Shown: one piece after another, positions 7,365 to 15,709 of the stretch
How the letters are laid out: each line of letters begins with the position of its first letter
Position numbering within the stretch: position 1 is the stretch's first letter
From: Legionellales bacterium
GTDB taxonomy: Bacteria; Pseudomonadota; Gammaproteobacteria; JAHCLG01
NCBI GenBank assembly: GCA_026125385.1
Contig: JAHCLG010000024.1
Coordinates: 1-38,457 of the forward strand
Reading direction: 5' to 3'
Length of the DNA: 38,457 nt
Made by a program: the position numbers and the translations under genes
Notes under the pieces: model-generated
What the model was told of the DNA's origin: nothing
Seen by the model: only the letters and a program-made list of their open reading frames with translations
Databases searched by the model: none

Positions 7365-8660
7365 TCAGGATAAATTAAATTTTTCATCACCTGGGGGGGC
7401 GTTCTCGCGTTTTTGCGCATAATGAGTTAACGGCTGTAAAATCAAATGATAATAATGACGTTTTCGTTCATATACCGCCAAATCAATTAATGCCGTCACT
7501 AATTTATTATCTACCATTTTTTCCTTTAATATTTTTTTTGCGTGACGAATTTTTTGTAATGCTGTATATCGAGAAGAAGAAGATCTATGCACGCTATTTT
7601 CAGCCTGTAAAAAATACTCTTTAACTTGTTGATACGATTTTTCTAATTTATGCTGGTATCCAGGCAAATGGCTTATCGATTCTTCTATATGTTTTCGCAA
7701 TAACTGAATATTACGATCTAAGCGCTCTACTTTACGCAAATAAATTGCAATAATCATTCCAGGCTTGTTATTACGCAGCGCAAAAAAAGCCTGTTGATAG
7801 TAGCCAAGCTTATCATCATGCCCCACCCGCACTAATTCTAATGCTTTTAAGGAAACACCAGCTACCTGTTTTACATATTGACGGTTAATCCGATCGCAAA
7901 AATCATTCTCAATACACATTAACAAACTTTGCTTTTGCGGCGAAGTTTTAGGATTCAGTTCTTGCAAATTTACATTAAGCTCTTGCAGATGCGGATCAAT
8001 TTTTTGCAGGATCTCAAAATGAGTCAAAGAGTAGGCATCAGGTTTTTCACAATTATTTTGTTGATTTTCTTTATAATTTTTTACACTACGAAAAATTTTT
8101 GATATAGATTGATAAAAAAAACCTAACACTCCAATTTCAACCAAAGGCGGAAAAATAACCCCACCTAGAGCATGTAAAAAACCAAGTGAAGGCAATGCAT
8201 AAGGCAGAAAGCAGGCTACAGCAACAACTATAATACTAATTACAAGCAAACTGAAAATAATTTCTCGTCGCCTACTTGGAGAGGAATTACTATAATCTGA
8301 CCAATTTTTTACAAGTTCACGCATAATATTTACCGCAAACAACATTTCAAATAAAGCTTTCATGATCACATATATAGCTTTAAAATACTTAATCATTTTA
8401 TTAATGATAATACTACTTGTTTTTCCACTCGCAACTCGGGAAAGTAAACTTAATGAAGTATTAAAGTGATGCTCACGCTCAAGCTCAGAATCAGGCAGAT
8501 GCAATGAATGATTCTTTGACCTAGATAAGTCAATTTTAGATAATTGAATATGCTGAAATGAATCTGAAAATTCGATGTTATGCTGGGTTTTTTTAATTAA
8601 TTCAGAATATTCCTCCATTTTATTTGAAAGGATAAAGCGTTTTATCATTAAGCGAGTCAC
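7365..8660 (-). CDS. Membrane protein of unknown function, paralogue of the gene at 8787-9617
   Basis: 431 residues counted from a GTG at 8658-8660, no family recognised. A polar N-terminus (1-90) is followed by a hydrophobic stretch (about 95-112), then two membrane segments (about 135-156 and 158-183) sharing the pattern PYxxPxLGxxxxxGGxxxPxLxExGxxGxxY with the upstream gene. The C-terminal 240 residues are helical, basic and rich in Gln/Leu. The true start is uncertain: no good ribosome binding site precedes GTG 8660 or the next ATGs, and the frame stays open without a stop for 42 codons upstream until the TGA ending the neighbouring gene. It may be the second half of one interrupted gene. 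A role as a secreted effector is possible but unsupported. Confidence 0.7.
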   Translation of the reverse strand: MTRLMIKRFILSNKMEEYSELIKKTQHNIEFSDSFQHIQLSKIDLSRSKNHSLHLPDSELEREHHFNTSLSLLSRVASGKTSSIIINKMIKYFKAIYVIMKALFEMLFAVNIMRELVKNWSDYSNSSPSRRREIIFSLLVISIIVVAVACFLPYALPSLGFLHALGGVIFPPLVEIGVLGFFYQSISKIFRSVKNYKENQQNNCEKPDAYSLTHFEILQKIDPHLQELNVNLQELNPKTSPQKQSLLMCIENDFCDRINRQYVKQVAGVSLKALELVRVGHDDKLGYYQQAFFALRNNKPGMIIAIYLRKVERLDRNIQLLRKHIEESISHLPGYQHKLEKSYQQVKEYFLQAENSVHRSSSSRYTALQKIRHAKKILKEKMVDNKLVTALIDLAVYERKRHYYHLILQPLTHYAQKRENAPPGDEKFNLS

Positions 8661-8789
8661 ATTATCTTCTGCATATAAATTTAAAGCATAATGTTCAAAT
8701 TTATTTAAACTATCAATTTTTGAAAGGGTTGGACTGACTTTTTGAACTTTAAGAAATGCGTGATAATCTTGATTTAAACTAGCTTTTCA
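8661..8789 (-). other. 42-codon open stretch and the single TGA between two in-frame genes
   Basis: Reading the minus strand from the TGA at 8787-8789, 42 sense codons follow in the same frame down to the GTG at 8658-8660. The encoded residues (starting KASLNQDYHAFLKV and ending YALNLYAEDN) look like ordinary protein, and contain no ATG, GTG or TTG that could start the second gene. Removing the TGA would give one frame of about 750 codons from 9617 to 7365. Confidence 0.8.
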
Positions 8790-9617
8790 ATCCAGCTCAA
8801 TTTGTTGCATTTCTTCGTTTAAGGTATTAAATATCAGCTCACGATCAATTGCTTCAATTTCTTCCACACACTCATCTAAGCGTGTTTCGAAAATTTCGCG
8901 CGCGGTCATACAATACCCATTTTTTAAATCTAGAAGTGCTTGCTTAGCACGCTTTGCTCTCCACTCATGCTGAAAGCGCACCGGACCAAGTCCATTAAAA
9001 TGATGACACTTATTATATTCGAAAACTAACTCTGATTTAAGAATATGGAAATAATCATGTTCAGAAAGTTGTGCTTCTTGCTCAGCCGTAAGCACTAAAT
9101 CTTGATCTGAAATTAAATTTTCTTGATGACTTTTATGGTTTTTAAAAAAATCAAATGTTTTTTTAATGCCTAAATATACTGCACCGCCAATTCCAAGCTC
9201 AATTAATTGTGGAACCAAAAACCCACCAATTTTAGTGATGATTCCTAGCAAAGGAATACTGTAAGGTGCAAAAATTACTAAAGCCACTAAAGCGATGGCA
9301 ATCGTTATACTGATGGCAAATTCTCGCATAATTTTTTTTCGTTCATGATTATCTTTTGTGTCTTGATAACGTAAAAATGGCTCGATGAGTGAGCGTAATA
9401 AATTCAGAGCTGTTAAAATTTCTAAGAGTTGACGAAACATAGCAATGAATGCCCATATACCATTCAGAATAATATTAAGCAAGCGATTGCGTGTTTTACT
9501 TTCTAAAAATTCTTGAATATATTGACGAAAAGACACTGAATGTGATATTTGGGCAAATTGGGGGTGTAATATTTTTCTTGACCGAATTGAATCACGTTTC
9601 CAAAGTACATTTTTCAT
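8787..9617 (-). CDS. Membrane protein of unknown function, first of a paralogous pair
   Basis: 276 residues, no family recognised. The N-terminal 45 residues are polar, a hydrophobic segment spans about 48-75, and two membrane segments lie at about 101-121 and 122-150 with the shared pattern PYxxPxLG then GGxxxPxLxExGxxG. The C-terminal 120 residues are polar and helical, with many Glu. The ATG at 9615-9617 has a strong GAGGGGG site before it, so translation of the pair is expected to start here. It ends at a TGA after which the frame stays open into its paralogue. The next gene upstream is xthA, 165 bases away on the same strand; that spacer shows no clear promoter. Confidence 0.8.
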   Translation of the reverse strand: MKNVLWKRDSIRSRKILHPQFAQISHSVSFRQYIQEFLESKTRNRLLNIILNGIWAFIAMFRQLLEILTALNLLRSLIEPFLRYQDTKDNHERKKIMREFAISITIAIALVALVIFAPYSIPLLGIITKIGGFLVPQLIELGIGGAVYLGIKKTFDFFKNHKSHQENLISDQDLVLTAEQEAQLSEHDYFHILKSELVFEYNKCHHFNGLGPVRFQHEWRAKRAKQALLDLKNGYCMTAREIFETRLDECVEEIEAIDRELIFNTLNEEMQQIELD

Positions 9618-9782
9618 TATACCCCCTCATTATTCTTCTAAACATTCGCCTATTCGCCGCTCGCCAATCAAAATAGGAAAGCAGAGAATAGCAATTACTA
9701 TATTTTTATGAGCGTTTAGGACAAAACCCGCACTGCCTCTTTTTATTATGGTTAGAGAGAGCAAAAACTAAAAAGTTCCAAA

Positions 9783-10553
9783 TTAAATATTATAGTCGAT
9801 AATTAAAGGTGCGTGATCGGAAAATTTCTCGTCGCGATAAATGGTTTCGCGATAAACCGCATCGCGTAATCCTGGGGTGATAATTTGGTAATCAATCCGC
9901 CATCCCACATTATTCGCCCAAGCTTGACCGCGATTAGACCACCACGTATATTGTTCAGCGTTTTTATTAATAACGCGAAACGCATCCACATAGCCCACTT
10001 CGGTGAATAACGCATCGATCCAAGCCCGTTCTTCTGGTAAACAGCCTGAATTTTTTTGATTACTGCTAAAATTTTTGATATCAATGCGTTGATGAACGGT
10101 ATTCCAATCGCCGCCAATAATCAATTGACGTTGTTGTTGACGCCAGTTTTTTAAAATTTCCATGAATTGATCCATAAAAGCAAATTTCACTTGCTGGCGT
10201 TCTTCGCCACTTGAACCGGAAGGCAAATACAGTGAAGCCACACTCAATTGTTCAAAATCAATTTGAATATAGCGCCCTTCAGTATCGGCAGTTGCAAATC
10301 CTAACCCATATTGAACATTCTCCGGTTTTTTTTTACTATAAATTGCCACGCCACTGTACCCTTTTTTACAACTGGCAGGAAAAAAATACACATGATATCC
10401 GGGGGGATGAAATAGCGGATCGTTTAATTGTTCGGCCTGTGCCTTTATTTCTTGCAAGCACACGACATCGGCATGTTGTTGATTAAGCCAAGTAAAAAAC
10501 CCTTTTTTGGCCGCCGAGCGGATCCCATTGACATTGGCGGTAATAATTCGCAT
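9783..10553 (-). CDS. xthA: Exodeoxyribonuclease III
   Basis: 256 residues, usual length. Belongs to the ExoIII/AP-endonuclease family (EEP fold) that cuts at abasic sites and degrades DNA 3'-5'. Catalytic motifs are all visible: ITANVNGIRSAAKKGF at the start (metal/phosphate-binding Asn), CLQEIKA with the metal-binding Glu, SLYLPSGSSGEERQ with the conserved Tyr, IGGDWNTVH with the catalytic Asp, GWRIDYQ and the terminal SDHAPLIIDY with the Asp-His pair. It diverges from pyrE, with only 37 bases between start codons. Confidence 0.95.
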   Translation of the reverse strand: MRIITANVNGIRSAAKKGFFTWLNQQHADVVCLQEIKAQAEQLNDPLFHPPGYHVYFFPASCKKGYSGVAIYSKKKPENVQYGLGFATADTEGRYIQIDFEQLSVASLYLPSGSSGEERQQVKFAFMDQFMEILKNWRQQQRQLIIGGDWNTVHQRIDIKNFSSNQKNSGCLPEERAWIDALFTEVGYVDAFRVINKNAEQYTWWSNRGQAWANNVGWRIDYQIITPGLRDAVYRETIYRDEKFSDHAPLIIDYNI

Positions 10554-10590
10554 AGTAAATTTTTCCTAATGAGTTGTTGAGAGTAGTCCC

Positions 10591-11244
10591 ATGTCATCTT
10601 ATTCCCTGGAATTTATTGAATTAGCCATTGAATATCAAGCCTTACGTTTTGGTCAATTCACCTTAAAGTCGGGACGCAATAGTCCATATTTTTATAACGC
10701 CGGACAATTTAATACAGGTACTGCCTTAGCAAAATTAGGCAAACTCTACGCTCAAGCGATTATCGCGGCTCATCTGGAATTTGATGTATTATTTGGTCCC
10801 GCTTATAAAGGCATTCCCTTAGTATGTGCTGTCGCCATGGCATTTTATCAAGATTATCAACGCGATGTTCCCTTTTGTTTTGATCGTAAAGAAATAAAAG
10901 ATCACGGTGAAGGCGGATTACTCGTTGGTGCACCTTTACAAGGCCGCGTGTTAATTATTGATGATGTAATTACTGCGGGCACGGCGATTCGTCATTCATT
11001 GCAACATGTGGATGGAAACACGAGTACATTAGCCGGCGTTGCCCTGAGTTTTAATCGCCAAGAACGCGGACAAACTGCCTTATCGGCCGTGCAAGAAATC
11101 GAGCAGCGCTATCAAGTTCCGGTGATCAGTATTGCAACGCTGAATGATATTATCGATTATTTACAACCCCAAGAACACGCAGCGGAAAAGTTACGACAAA
11201 TTCGTGAGTATCAGTTAGAATATGGCGTAAATCACACTGACTAA
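10591..11244 (+). CDS. pyrE: Orotate phosphoribosyltransferase
   Basis: 217 residues, as in E. coli PyrE. It joins orotate and PRPP to give OMP in pyrimidine synthesis. The N-terminal LRFGQFTLKSGRNSPYFYNAG, the loop region DRKEIKDHGEGG, and the PRPP-binding motif VLIIDDVITAGTA are all intact. The start codon at 10591 has only weak ribosome-binding complementarity. It shares a 37-base intergenic region with divergent xthA and is followed after 4 bases or so by a DUF4124-like gene, probably co-transcribed. rph lies about 5 kb away rather than adjacent as in E. coli. Confidence 0.97.
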   Translation: MSSYSLEFIELAIEYQALRFGQFTLKSGRNSPYFYNAGQFNTGTALAKLGKLYAQAIIAAHLEFDVLFGPAYKGIPLVCAVAMAFYQDYQRDVPFCFDRKEIKDHGEGGLLVGAPLQGRVLIIDDVITAGTAIRHSLQHVDGNTSTLAGVALSFNRQERGQTALSAVQEIEQRYQVPVISIATLNDIIDYLQPQEHAAEKLRQIREYQLEYGVNHTD

Positions 11245-11257
11245 AGGGATGATGAGA

Positions 11258-11776
11258 ATGTCACACCGTAAAAATTTCCTGTTCTTGATTCCGTTCGTAG
11301 TATTCTCGTTATTTATTTCACCATTGTGGGCAACCACCATTTATCGTTCGGTCGATGCCAAAGGTGTCACCACATTTTCCGATCGCCAATTAACTAACCA
11401 TCAAGAAAGCCATGCCATCACCTTGAATAAAGAAGCAACGAATACTTATTCAAATCCTAATACTGCAGAATTATTCACCAATGAAGATGATTTGCAACCT
11501 TCAGCCAGCGTGCAACAGCATCTTGCTTCGCAAAAAAAATTGCGCCAAGCGCATCGCGAAATGCTTGCTGCAGAAAATCATCTCAAAGAAAAAACTCTGG
11601 ATCTGCAACACGCGCAAACTAAGCTTGATAATATTGCCCCCACTTTTGATCAGCAAGTTAATTTACAACAAGCCCAGGTGAGTTTAGCGCAGCAAGCATT
11701 GAATGATGCGAAAACGAGTTTGGCACTAGCACAACAACGCGTTCTTCAGGCTATGCATGACGTGAAAAATCATTGA
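11258..11776 (+). CDS. Secreted DUF4124-like protein with coiled coil
   Basis: 172 residues from ATG 11258, with in-frame ATGs also at 11249 and 11252. I favour 11258 because AAAGGG ends 9 bases before it, but the longer starts cannot be excluded. Residues up to about 26 form a signal peptide (FLFLIPFVVFSLFISPLWA). Next comes IYRSVDAKGVTTFSDRQ, the pattern of DUF4124 domains found on many periplasmic proteobacterial proteins. From about residue 85 the protein is a Gln/Ala/Leu-rich coiled coil. It directly follows pyrE. Function is unknown; a periplasmic envelope role is a guess. The 56 bases to the next gene contain a short hairpin ATGAC-GAAA-GTCAT at 11804-11817. Confidence 0.8.
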   Translation: MSHRKNFLFLIPFVVFSLFISPLWATTIYRSVDAKGVTTFSDRQLTNHQESHAITLNKEATNTYSNPNTAELFTNEDDLQPSASVQQHLASQKKLRQAHREMLAAENHLKEKTLDLQHAQTKLDNIAPTFDQQVNLQQAQVSLAQQALNDAKTSLALAQQRVLQAMHDVKNH

Positions 11777-11832
11777 AAAAGCCCGGAACTTTGCAAACAC
11801 TTTATGACGAAAGTCATGTCGCGGAATCACTA

Positions 11833-14235
11833 TTAATACCTTGGAGTTAGCGTATTTAAATCTGAGGTAGCATTGGGCGTTAGCGCAGGAGTTAATAAAC
11901 CGATTAATTTTTCGTGTAATGCTTTTTCAGCTTCAATAATTAATGCTGTAGAGAATGAAGTATAGTATTCCATATTTTCATGGAAATTGGGGTTTGAATA
12001 GTGTTTGAAGAGTTGATTAGCCAGTTCATTCCCAAAATCAAACGTCGTTCCAGCGGTATCGGGAGCTTTTCTAAAAAAATTGAAACAAGATGACTTTTTT
12101 GGTTTTTTTTGAGCTGTTAATAGTGTTTTTAAATACCGGCAAATATTCCAAATGGGTTGATATTCAACGATAAGTTTGAGCATATTCATTTTCTCAGCAT
12201 GATTTAAATCAGAGTGAATTGTTAGATCCAGATTAGTTTGAAAAGCCTGATAATGTTGATCAAGCACATAACAGTTTAATTTTTCTAAGTGCAGAATGAC
12301 ACTTAAATCATTTGAAATTAGGCGATTAAAGTACGTTTTAATTTTATTAAGATTATTATCATGATTAAACCATGGTTTTTTTAGAAAATTCATCAAATGG
12401 ATTAATTTTTCTTGCAAAATTTTAATAAACTCATCTCTCTGAGATTGATTAACACTACCAAGATTTTTCTGTAAGCCCTCATCTGATAAAATATCAACCA
12501 AACTCAAAAGACCCTCTTCATAAGCAGTAAAATTATTAGAGCCGACGATATCAAAGAGATTCTTCCTATAACTTAACAATATATTGTTGTTAAAATAATG
12601 TGTTAATTTTTCATCACACAACTGGTTAATTTTATTGATTATTAATTTTCTTCTAAAGTATAGATCTCGCTGCTGATCATTTTCTAAAGTCAAAGCACTT
12701 GATAATACAGCATATAATTTAATTTTATCAGTAGAGCTAAAGCTACTATCCGCACATAATTTAACAAAGCTTACGAATGATTGAGGGTATTGATATTTCT
12801 TACTGCGAATTTCAATGTTTATATAATTTAGCAGTAACTGAAATGATTCTAGAAATTTTTGCCCGGTTAAATCATAATGAAAATCCACTATTTTTACCGC
12901 AACAGGATTATTTGTAATAAAAATATAATTCACATCGAAATTATTGAAATTATTTTTAATTAACTCTTCCAGTAAAGATTTAAAAAATTGAAATAATTTC
13001 AAGGAAGGTTCATTTTCAGATTGTAAAATTTTTAAGGCCGCATTAACGCCCACGCCAGGAATCACATTGGTTAAATCAACGCCATCTTGACTTAATGATT
13101 TATAGGAATATTGTATGATTTCTCGTCGGCAATAAGTGTATAATAACGTGTATTTGTCAGGATGGTTAGAATTCCAAATCTTTTCAATGTTTTTAAAAAA
13201 ATGATGATAATTATTAATGATTCTAATCACTTCATCTGCTATTAAATTTCTTAACGTGCGGTGGAACTTATAGGTAAATAAATACAGCAAGTAACGTTTA
13301 TTAGGATTACCACTGCAGATTTTTTTTAGATATCGTTCATCCACGTTGCAGAGAACTTCTCTAATTTTTGTTGTTTGATAACGATTATCTATTTTTTCTA
13401 ATTTTGGAAAATCTTCATTATTGAGACCCGTCTCAATTTTAGCGAAAAGTACTCTTCCAGTTTCGTTTTTAAAGTGTAGCAATAATTTTAAATTAGTAGC
13501 AATATTGCTTAGCTCAAATTTTTCTTGAGTTAAATAAAACTCGAAAAAATATAATAAAGACTTAGAAAAATTTAATTTATATAGCTCTCTTCTAATGTAG
13601 AAATTTTTCAAAAGAGATTTAATATCCCAGCATGCATTATATTCATCATTACTCTCTTCAGCCAAACCAAAATCAATAAACTTAACTTGGTATTGTTCTG
13701 CTGTTTTGTTAATGATAATGTTATTGGCATGAAAATCATTATGAACAAATGCAAGTGTTTGGTACTCCTGTAAAATTGCCAAGAGTATTTTTATAATGTC
13801 ATCCGCTTCTACTTGGCCAGGATGATTGATTAAATAATTAAAAAGTGTTTTACCTGGATAATAAGGCATGACATAGCCCTTAGCGGTAACTGCGTTGCCG
13901 TTACTCTCCACCTTTACTTGCAAAGGAGTTTGGCCATATTCAGAAAAGTTATTCATATTGGCAGGATCGTATTGCAGCCATCGCGCAACTTCACTGCTAA
14001 TTTGTGTTTGAATGTCAGTATCATTCTTACTGCCCTGAAATACAATTTTTATCAGGAAGTTTTGCCCTTCATTGATATTACCCAATGTGGGGCGAAATAC
14101 GGCGCCATAGGAGCCATGACCTAAAAACGATCCGAGACAGAATTTTTGGTTTGATGATGATAGCGTGACTTGGGTATTTTCTTCAATTAACCAGCTGTAA
14201 ATTTGGTTATTGTCTTTAAATTTTATATTAGGCAT
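11833..14235 (-). CDS. Eukaryotic-like Ser/Thr protein kinase with large helical C-terminus
   Basis: 800 residues. Residues about 33-260 form a protein-kinase fold: glycine loop GHGSYGAVF (G39, G41, G44), ATP lysine K63 in FLIKIVF, alpha-C glutamate near E82, hinge after M123, catalytic loop HNDFHANNI (D167, N172; HND in place of HRD), and IDFG with metal-binding D188. All catalytic residues are present, so it should be active. The remaining 540 residues are helical, AT-rich in codons, and match no family I know; there is no signal peptide or membrane segment. Similar kinases in Legionellales include injected effectors, so host targeting is plausible but not shown. It is flanked by the DUF4124 gene and a foldback element, and has its own promoter. 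Confidence 0.85.
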   Translation of the reverse strand: MPNIKFKDNNQIYSWLIEENTQVTLSSSNQKFCLGSFLGHGSYGAVFRPTLGNINEGQNFLIKIVFQGSKNDTDIQTQISSEVARWLQYDPANMNNFSEYGQTPLQVKVESNGNAVTAKGYVMPYYPGKTLFNYLINHPGQVEADDIIKILLAILQEYQTLAFVHNDFHANNIIINKTAEQYQVKFIDFGLAEESNDEYNACWDIKSLLKNFYIRRELYKLNFSKSLLYFFEFYLTQEKFELSNIATNLKLLLHFKNETGRVLFAKIETGLNNEDFPKLEKIDNRYQTTKIREVLCNVDERYLKKICSGNPNKRYLLYLFTYKFHRTLRNLIADEVIRIINNYHHFFKNIEKIWNSNHPDKYTLLYTYCRREIIQYSYKSLSQDGVDLTNVIPGVGVNAALKILQSENEPSLKLFQFFKSLLEELIKNNFNNFDVNYIFITNNPVAVKIVDFHYDLTGQKFLESFQLLLNYINIEIRSKKYQYPQSFVSFVKLCADSSFSSTDKIKLYAVLSSALTLENDQQRDLYFRRKLIINKINQLCDEKLTHYFNNNILLSYRKNLFDIVGSNNFTAYEEGLLSLVDILSDEGLQKNLGSVNQSQRDEFIKILQEKLIHLMNFLKKPWFNHDNNLNKIKTYFNRLISNDLSVILHLEKLNCYVLDQHYQAFQTNLDLTIHSDLNHAEKMNMLKLIVEYQPIWNICRYLKTLLTAQKKPKKSSCFNFFRKAPDTAGTTFDFGNELANQLFKHYSNPNFHENMEYYTSFSTALIIEAEKALHEKLIGLLTPALTPNATSDLNTLTPRY

Positions 14236-14289
14236 TGCTTTTTTATTATCTAAATTTGCGTTTTTAATTTATAGTTTTATTGAGCATAC

Positions 14290-14318
14290 ATTATAGTTTT
14301 TTTGGCAAAAAAGCAAGC
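14290..14318 (-). promoter_or_regulatory. Probable promoter of the kinase gene
   Basis: On the minus strand TATAAT (14290-14295) is preceded by overlapping TTGCTT copies (14311-14316 and 14315-14320), giving spacers of 15 or 19 bases across an A/T-rich stretch. The -10 lies 55 bases before the kinase start codon. The imperfect spacing keeps confidence moderate. Confidence 0.4.
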
Positions 14319-14375
14319 AAAATTATGTAACCGAGCGATTTAGAATATCACCATAATTTTTTCCTGTGATTTTAT

Positions 14376-14505
14376 TAGGGCGTGTTGACCATTCACTATG
14401 GCTTAACGTAGCTCGTTGGTTTTTAAGTAACTCAGCGCCGTTTACACGAAGTCAATAAGCATCAACGAGACACGACCCGCAGAGTAGCATTATCAACAAA
14501 GCCTA
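14376..14505. repeat. Foldback element family 1, decayed copy (130 bp)
   Basis: Begins TAGGGCGTGTTGACCATTC, differing by one base from the intact copy at 36831, and shares the inner CGTAGCTCGTTG, GTTTACAC and GCAGAGTAG blocks. The right end reads TATCAACAAAGCCTA, with several changes, and about 15 bases near AGCGGAGCAC are missing. TA is found at both tips. It fills most of the 296-base spacer between the kinase and the lipoprotein gene. Confidence 0.8.
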
Positions 14506-14531
14506 ACCAATAAAAATAAGATAGCAAGCCA

Positions 14532-14765
14532 TCACCGCTTGCGATCATAATTTTTACCGACTTGATTGCCAATTAATGCCCCACCGACAGTGCCTGCTAT
14601 GGTTGCAGCAGTCCGACCACTGCCACCGCCAATTTGGCTACCAATCACACCACCTAGAATTCCACCACCGACTGTACCCACGGTTTCACCCGAACCCATG
14701 CTCGTACACGCGCTCATACTTGCCACTAAAACCGCTATTCCTGCTATTTTCTCCAGTGTTTTCAT
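14532..14765 (-). CDS. Glycine-zipper lipoprotein (OsmB/17-kDa-antigen type)
   Basis: 77 residues from the ATG at 14763-14765, chosen because GGAGAGG lies 6 bases before it; an ATG at 14771 touches that site. The N-terminus is a lipoprotein signal with lipobox ASMSAC (C20). The mature part is a glycine-zipper repeat (GTVGGGILGGVIGSQIGG, then GTVGGALIGNQVGK), the pattern of the Rick_17kDa_Anti/Gly-zipper family of small outer-membrane lipoproteins such as OsmB and SlyB. The function is presumably envelope stress or stability, by analogy. It is monocistronic, between two repeats. Confidence 0.88.
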   Translation of the reverse strand: MKTLEKIAGIAVLVASMSACTSMGSGETVGTVGGGILGGVIGSQIGGGSGRTAATIAGTVGGALIGNQVGKNYDRKR

Positions 14766-14800
14766 GATCATCCTCTCCAGTGGATTGACTTTTTTAACAA

Positions 14801-14826
14801 GAGTTTCGCACCAATCTGCAACTCCT
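14801..14826 (-). repeat. Degenerate copy of hairpin family 4
   Basis: On the minus strand GGAGTT-GCAGATTGGTGCGAAACTC corresponds to the GGAGTTTTGCAC...GTGCGAAACTCC hairpin at 5321 and 33296, with two bases lost in the left arm and an altered loop. It lies between the divergent lipoprotein and methyltransferase genes, so here it is not at a gene end. Confidence 0.55.
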
Positions 14827-14857
14827 GTTTAAGTATAGTCACGAAATGGAAAATTGC

Positions 14858-14866
14858 TGGTATAAT
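14858..14866 (+). promoter_or_regulatory. Extended -10 promoter of the methyltransferase gene
   Basis: TGG immediately followed by TATAAT (14861-14866) is a perfect extended -10 element, 35 bases before the ATG at 14902. No good -35 is present, as is usual for this promoter type. Confidence 0.6.
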
Positions 14867-14901
14867 AGCGCGAACTAAAACTCCTCTATTGGACACATAA
14901 A

Positions 14902-15624
14902 ATGACGCACTCACACGATGTTGGCCGTTTTTTTGATGCAGAATGGAATACTTATCGCGAAATTGTGGCGAATAATGCCTTATGGCACGATGACATGTTT
15001 GCAATGTTAAAAACTTGCTTGCAACAGGCTTACGCGGATAAACCCTTTACCCTTGTTGATTTGGGTTGTGGAGATGGCAGCGCCATTGTTGAAAGTTTGG
15101 TTAACAGCCCTATTCAACGCTATATTGGCGTAGATGCAGCGGCAGAAACCCTGCAAAAAGCCGATGATATTCTGGCTAAACTGACGTGTGATAAACAATT
15201 TCTCTGTGGCGACATGCTCGAGATTCTCACTCAACTTACAACACCCGTCGAGATTATTTTTAGCAGCTATGCTCTCCATCATTTATCTTACCAGCAAAAA
15301 GAAGAATTCTTAAAACAATGCCAACAAAAATTGATTCCCGGGGGATATTTATGCTTAGTGGATGGCATTTTAGCCAGAGATGAAACTCGCGAACATTGGA
15401 TAGAGCGCCTTCAACAACGGATTTTAACGGCCGTTCCCGATCTACCCATTTCGATCCTCAACACCACCATGGAACACCCGAAAACCAGTGATTTTCCTGA
15501 AACACTCGCTACTTATCAGCAATTTGCCGAGCAGCAAGCGTGGTTTAAATTTGAAGTGCTAGTGAATAAGCAAGATTTTTGTGCGTTTATGCTGTGGCAA
15601 AAGGCGCCACTCTCGCTATCTTAG
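14902..15624 (+). CDS. Class I SAM-dependent methyltransferase
   Basis: 240 residues. The SAM-binding motif I is VDLGCGDGS (residues 52-60), followed by YIGVDAAAETL (motif II acidic residue), CGDMLEIL, and IIFSSYALHHLSYQQKEEFL (motif IV-like), then PGGYLCLVDG. This is the ordinary Rossmann methyltransferase layout of Methyltransf_12/25 proteins. The substrate is unknown; such small-molecule methyltransferases are found in many pathways. The gene has its own extended -10 promoter and is followed by trhO after about 85 bases. Confidence 0.88.
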   Translation: MTHSHDVGRFFDAEWNTYREIVANNALWHDDMFAMLKTCLQQAYADKPFTLVDLGCGDGSAIVESLVNSPIQRYIGVDAAAETLQKADDILAKLTCDKQFLCGDMLEILTQLTTPVEIIFSSYALHHLSYQQKEEFLKQCQQKLIPGGYLCLVDGILARDETREHWIERLQQRILTAVPDLPISILNTTMEHPKTSDFPETLATYQQFAEQQAWFKFEVLVNKQDFCAFMLWQKAPLSLS

Positions 15625-15709
15625 AGCCTTGTTTAAAACAACACCCTACAGTTTACGCTAAAAGTTTGCTAGAATTCGCGCAGAGTTGAAAACAGCAATC
15701 GAGGCTAGC

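Noticed and set aside
9803-10117. Second minus-strand frame inside xthA
   Set aside because: Lies in another frame of a complete exodeoxyribonuclease III gene and has no family features.
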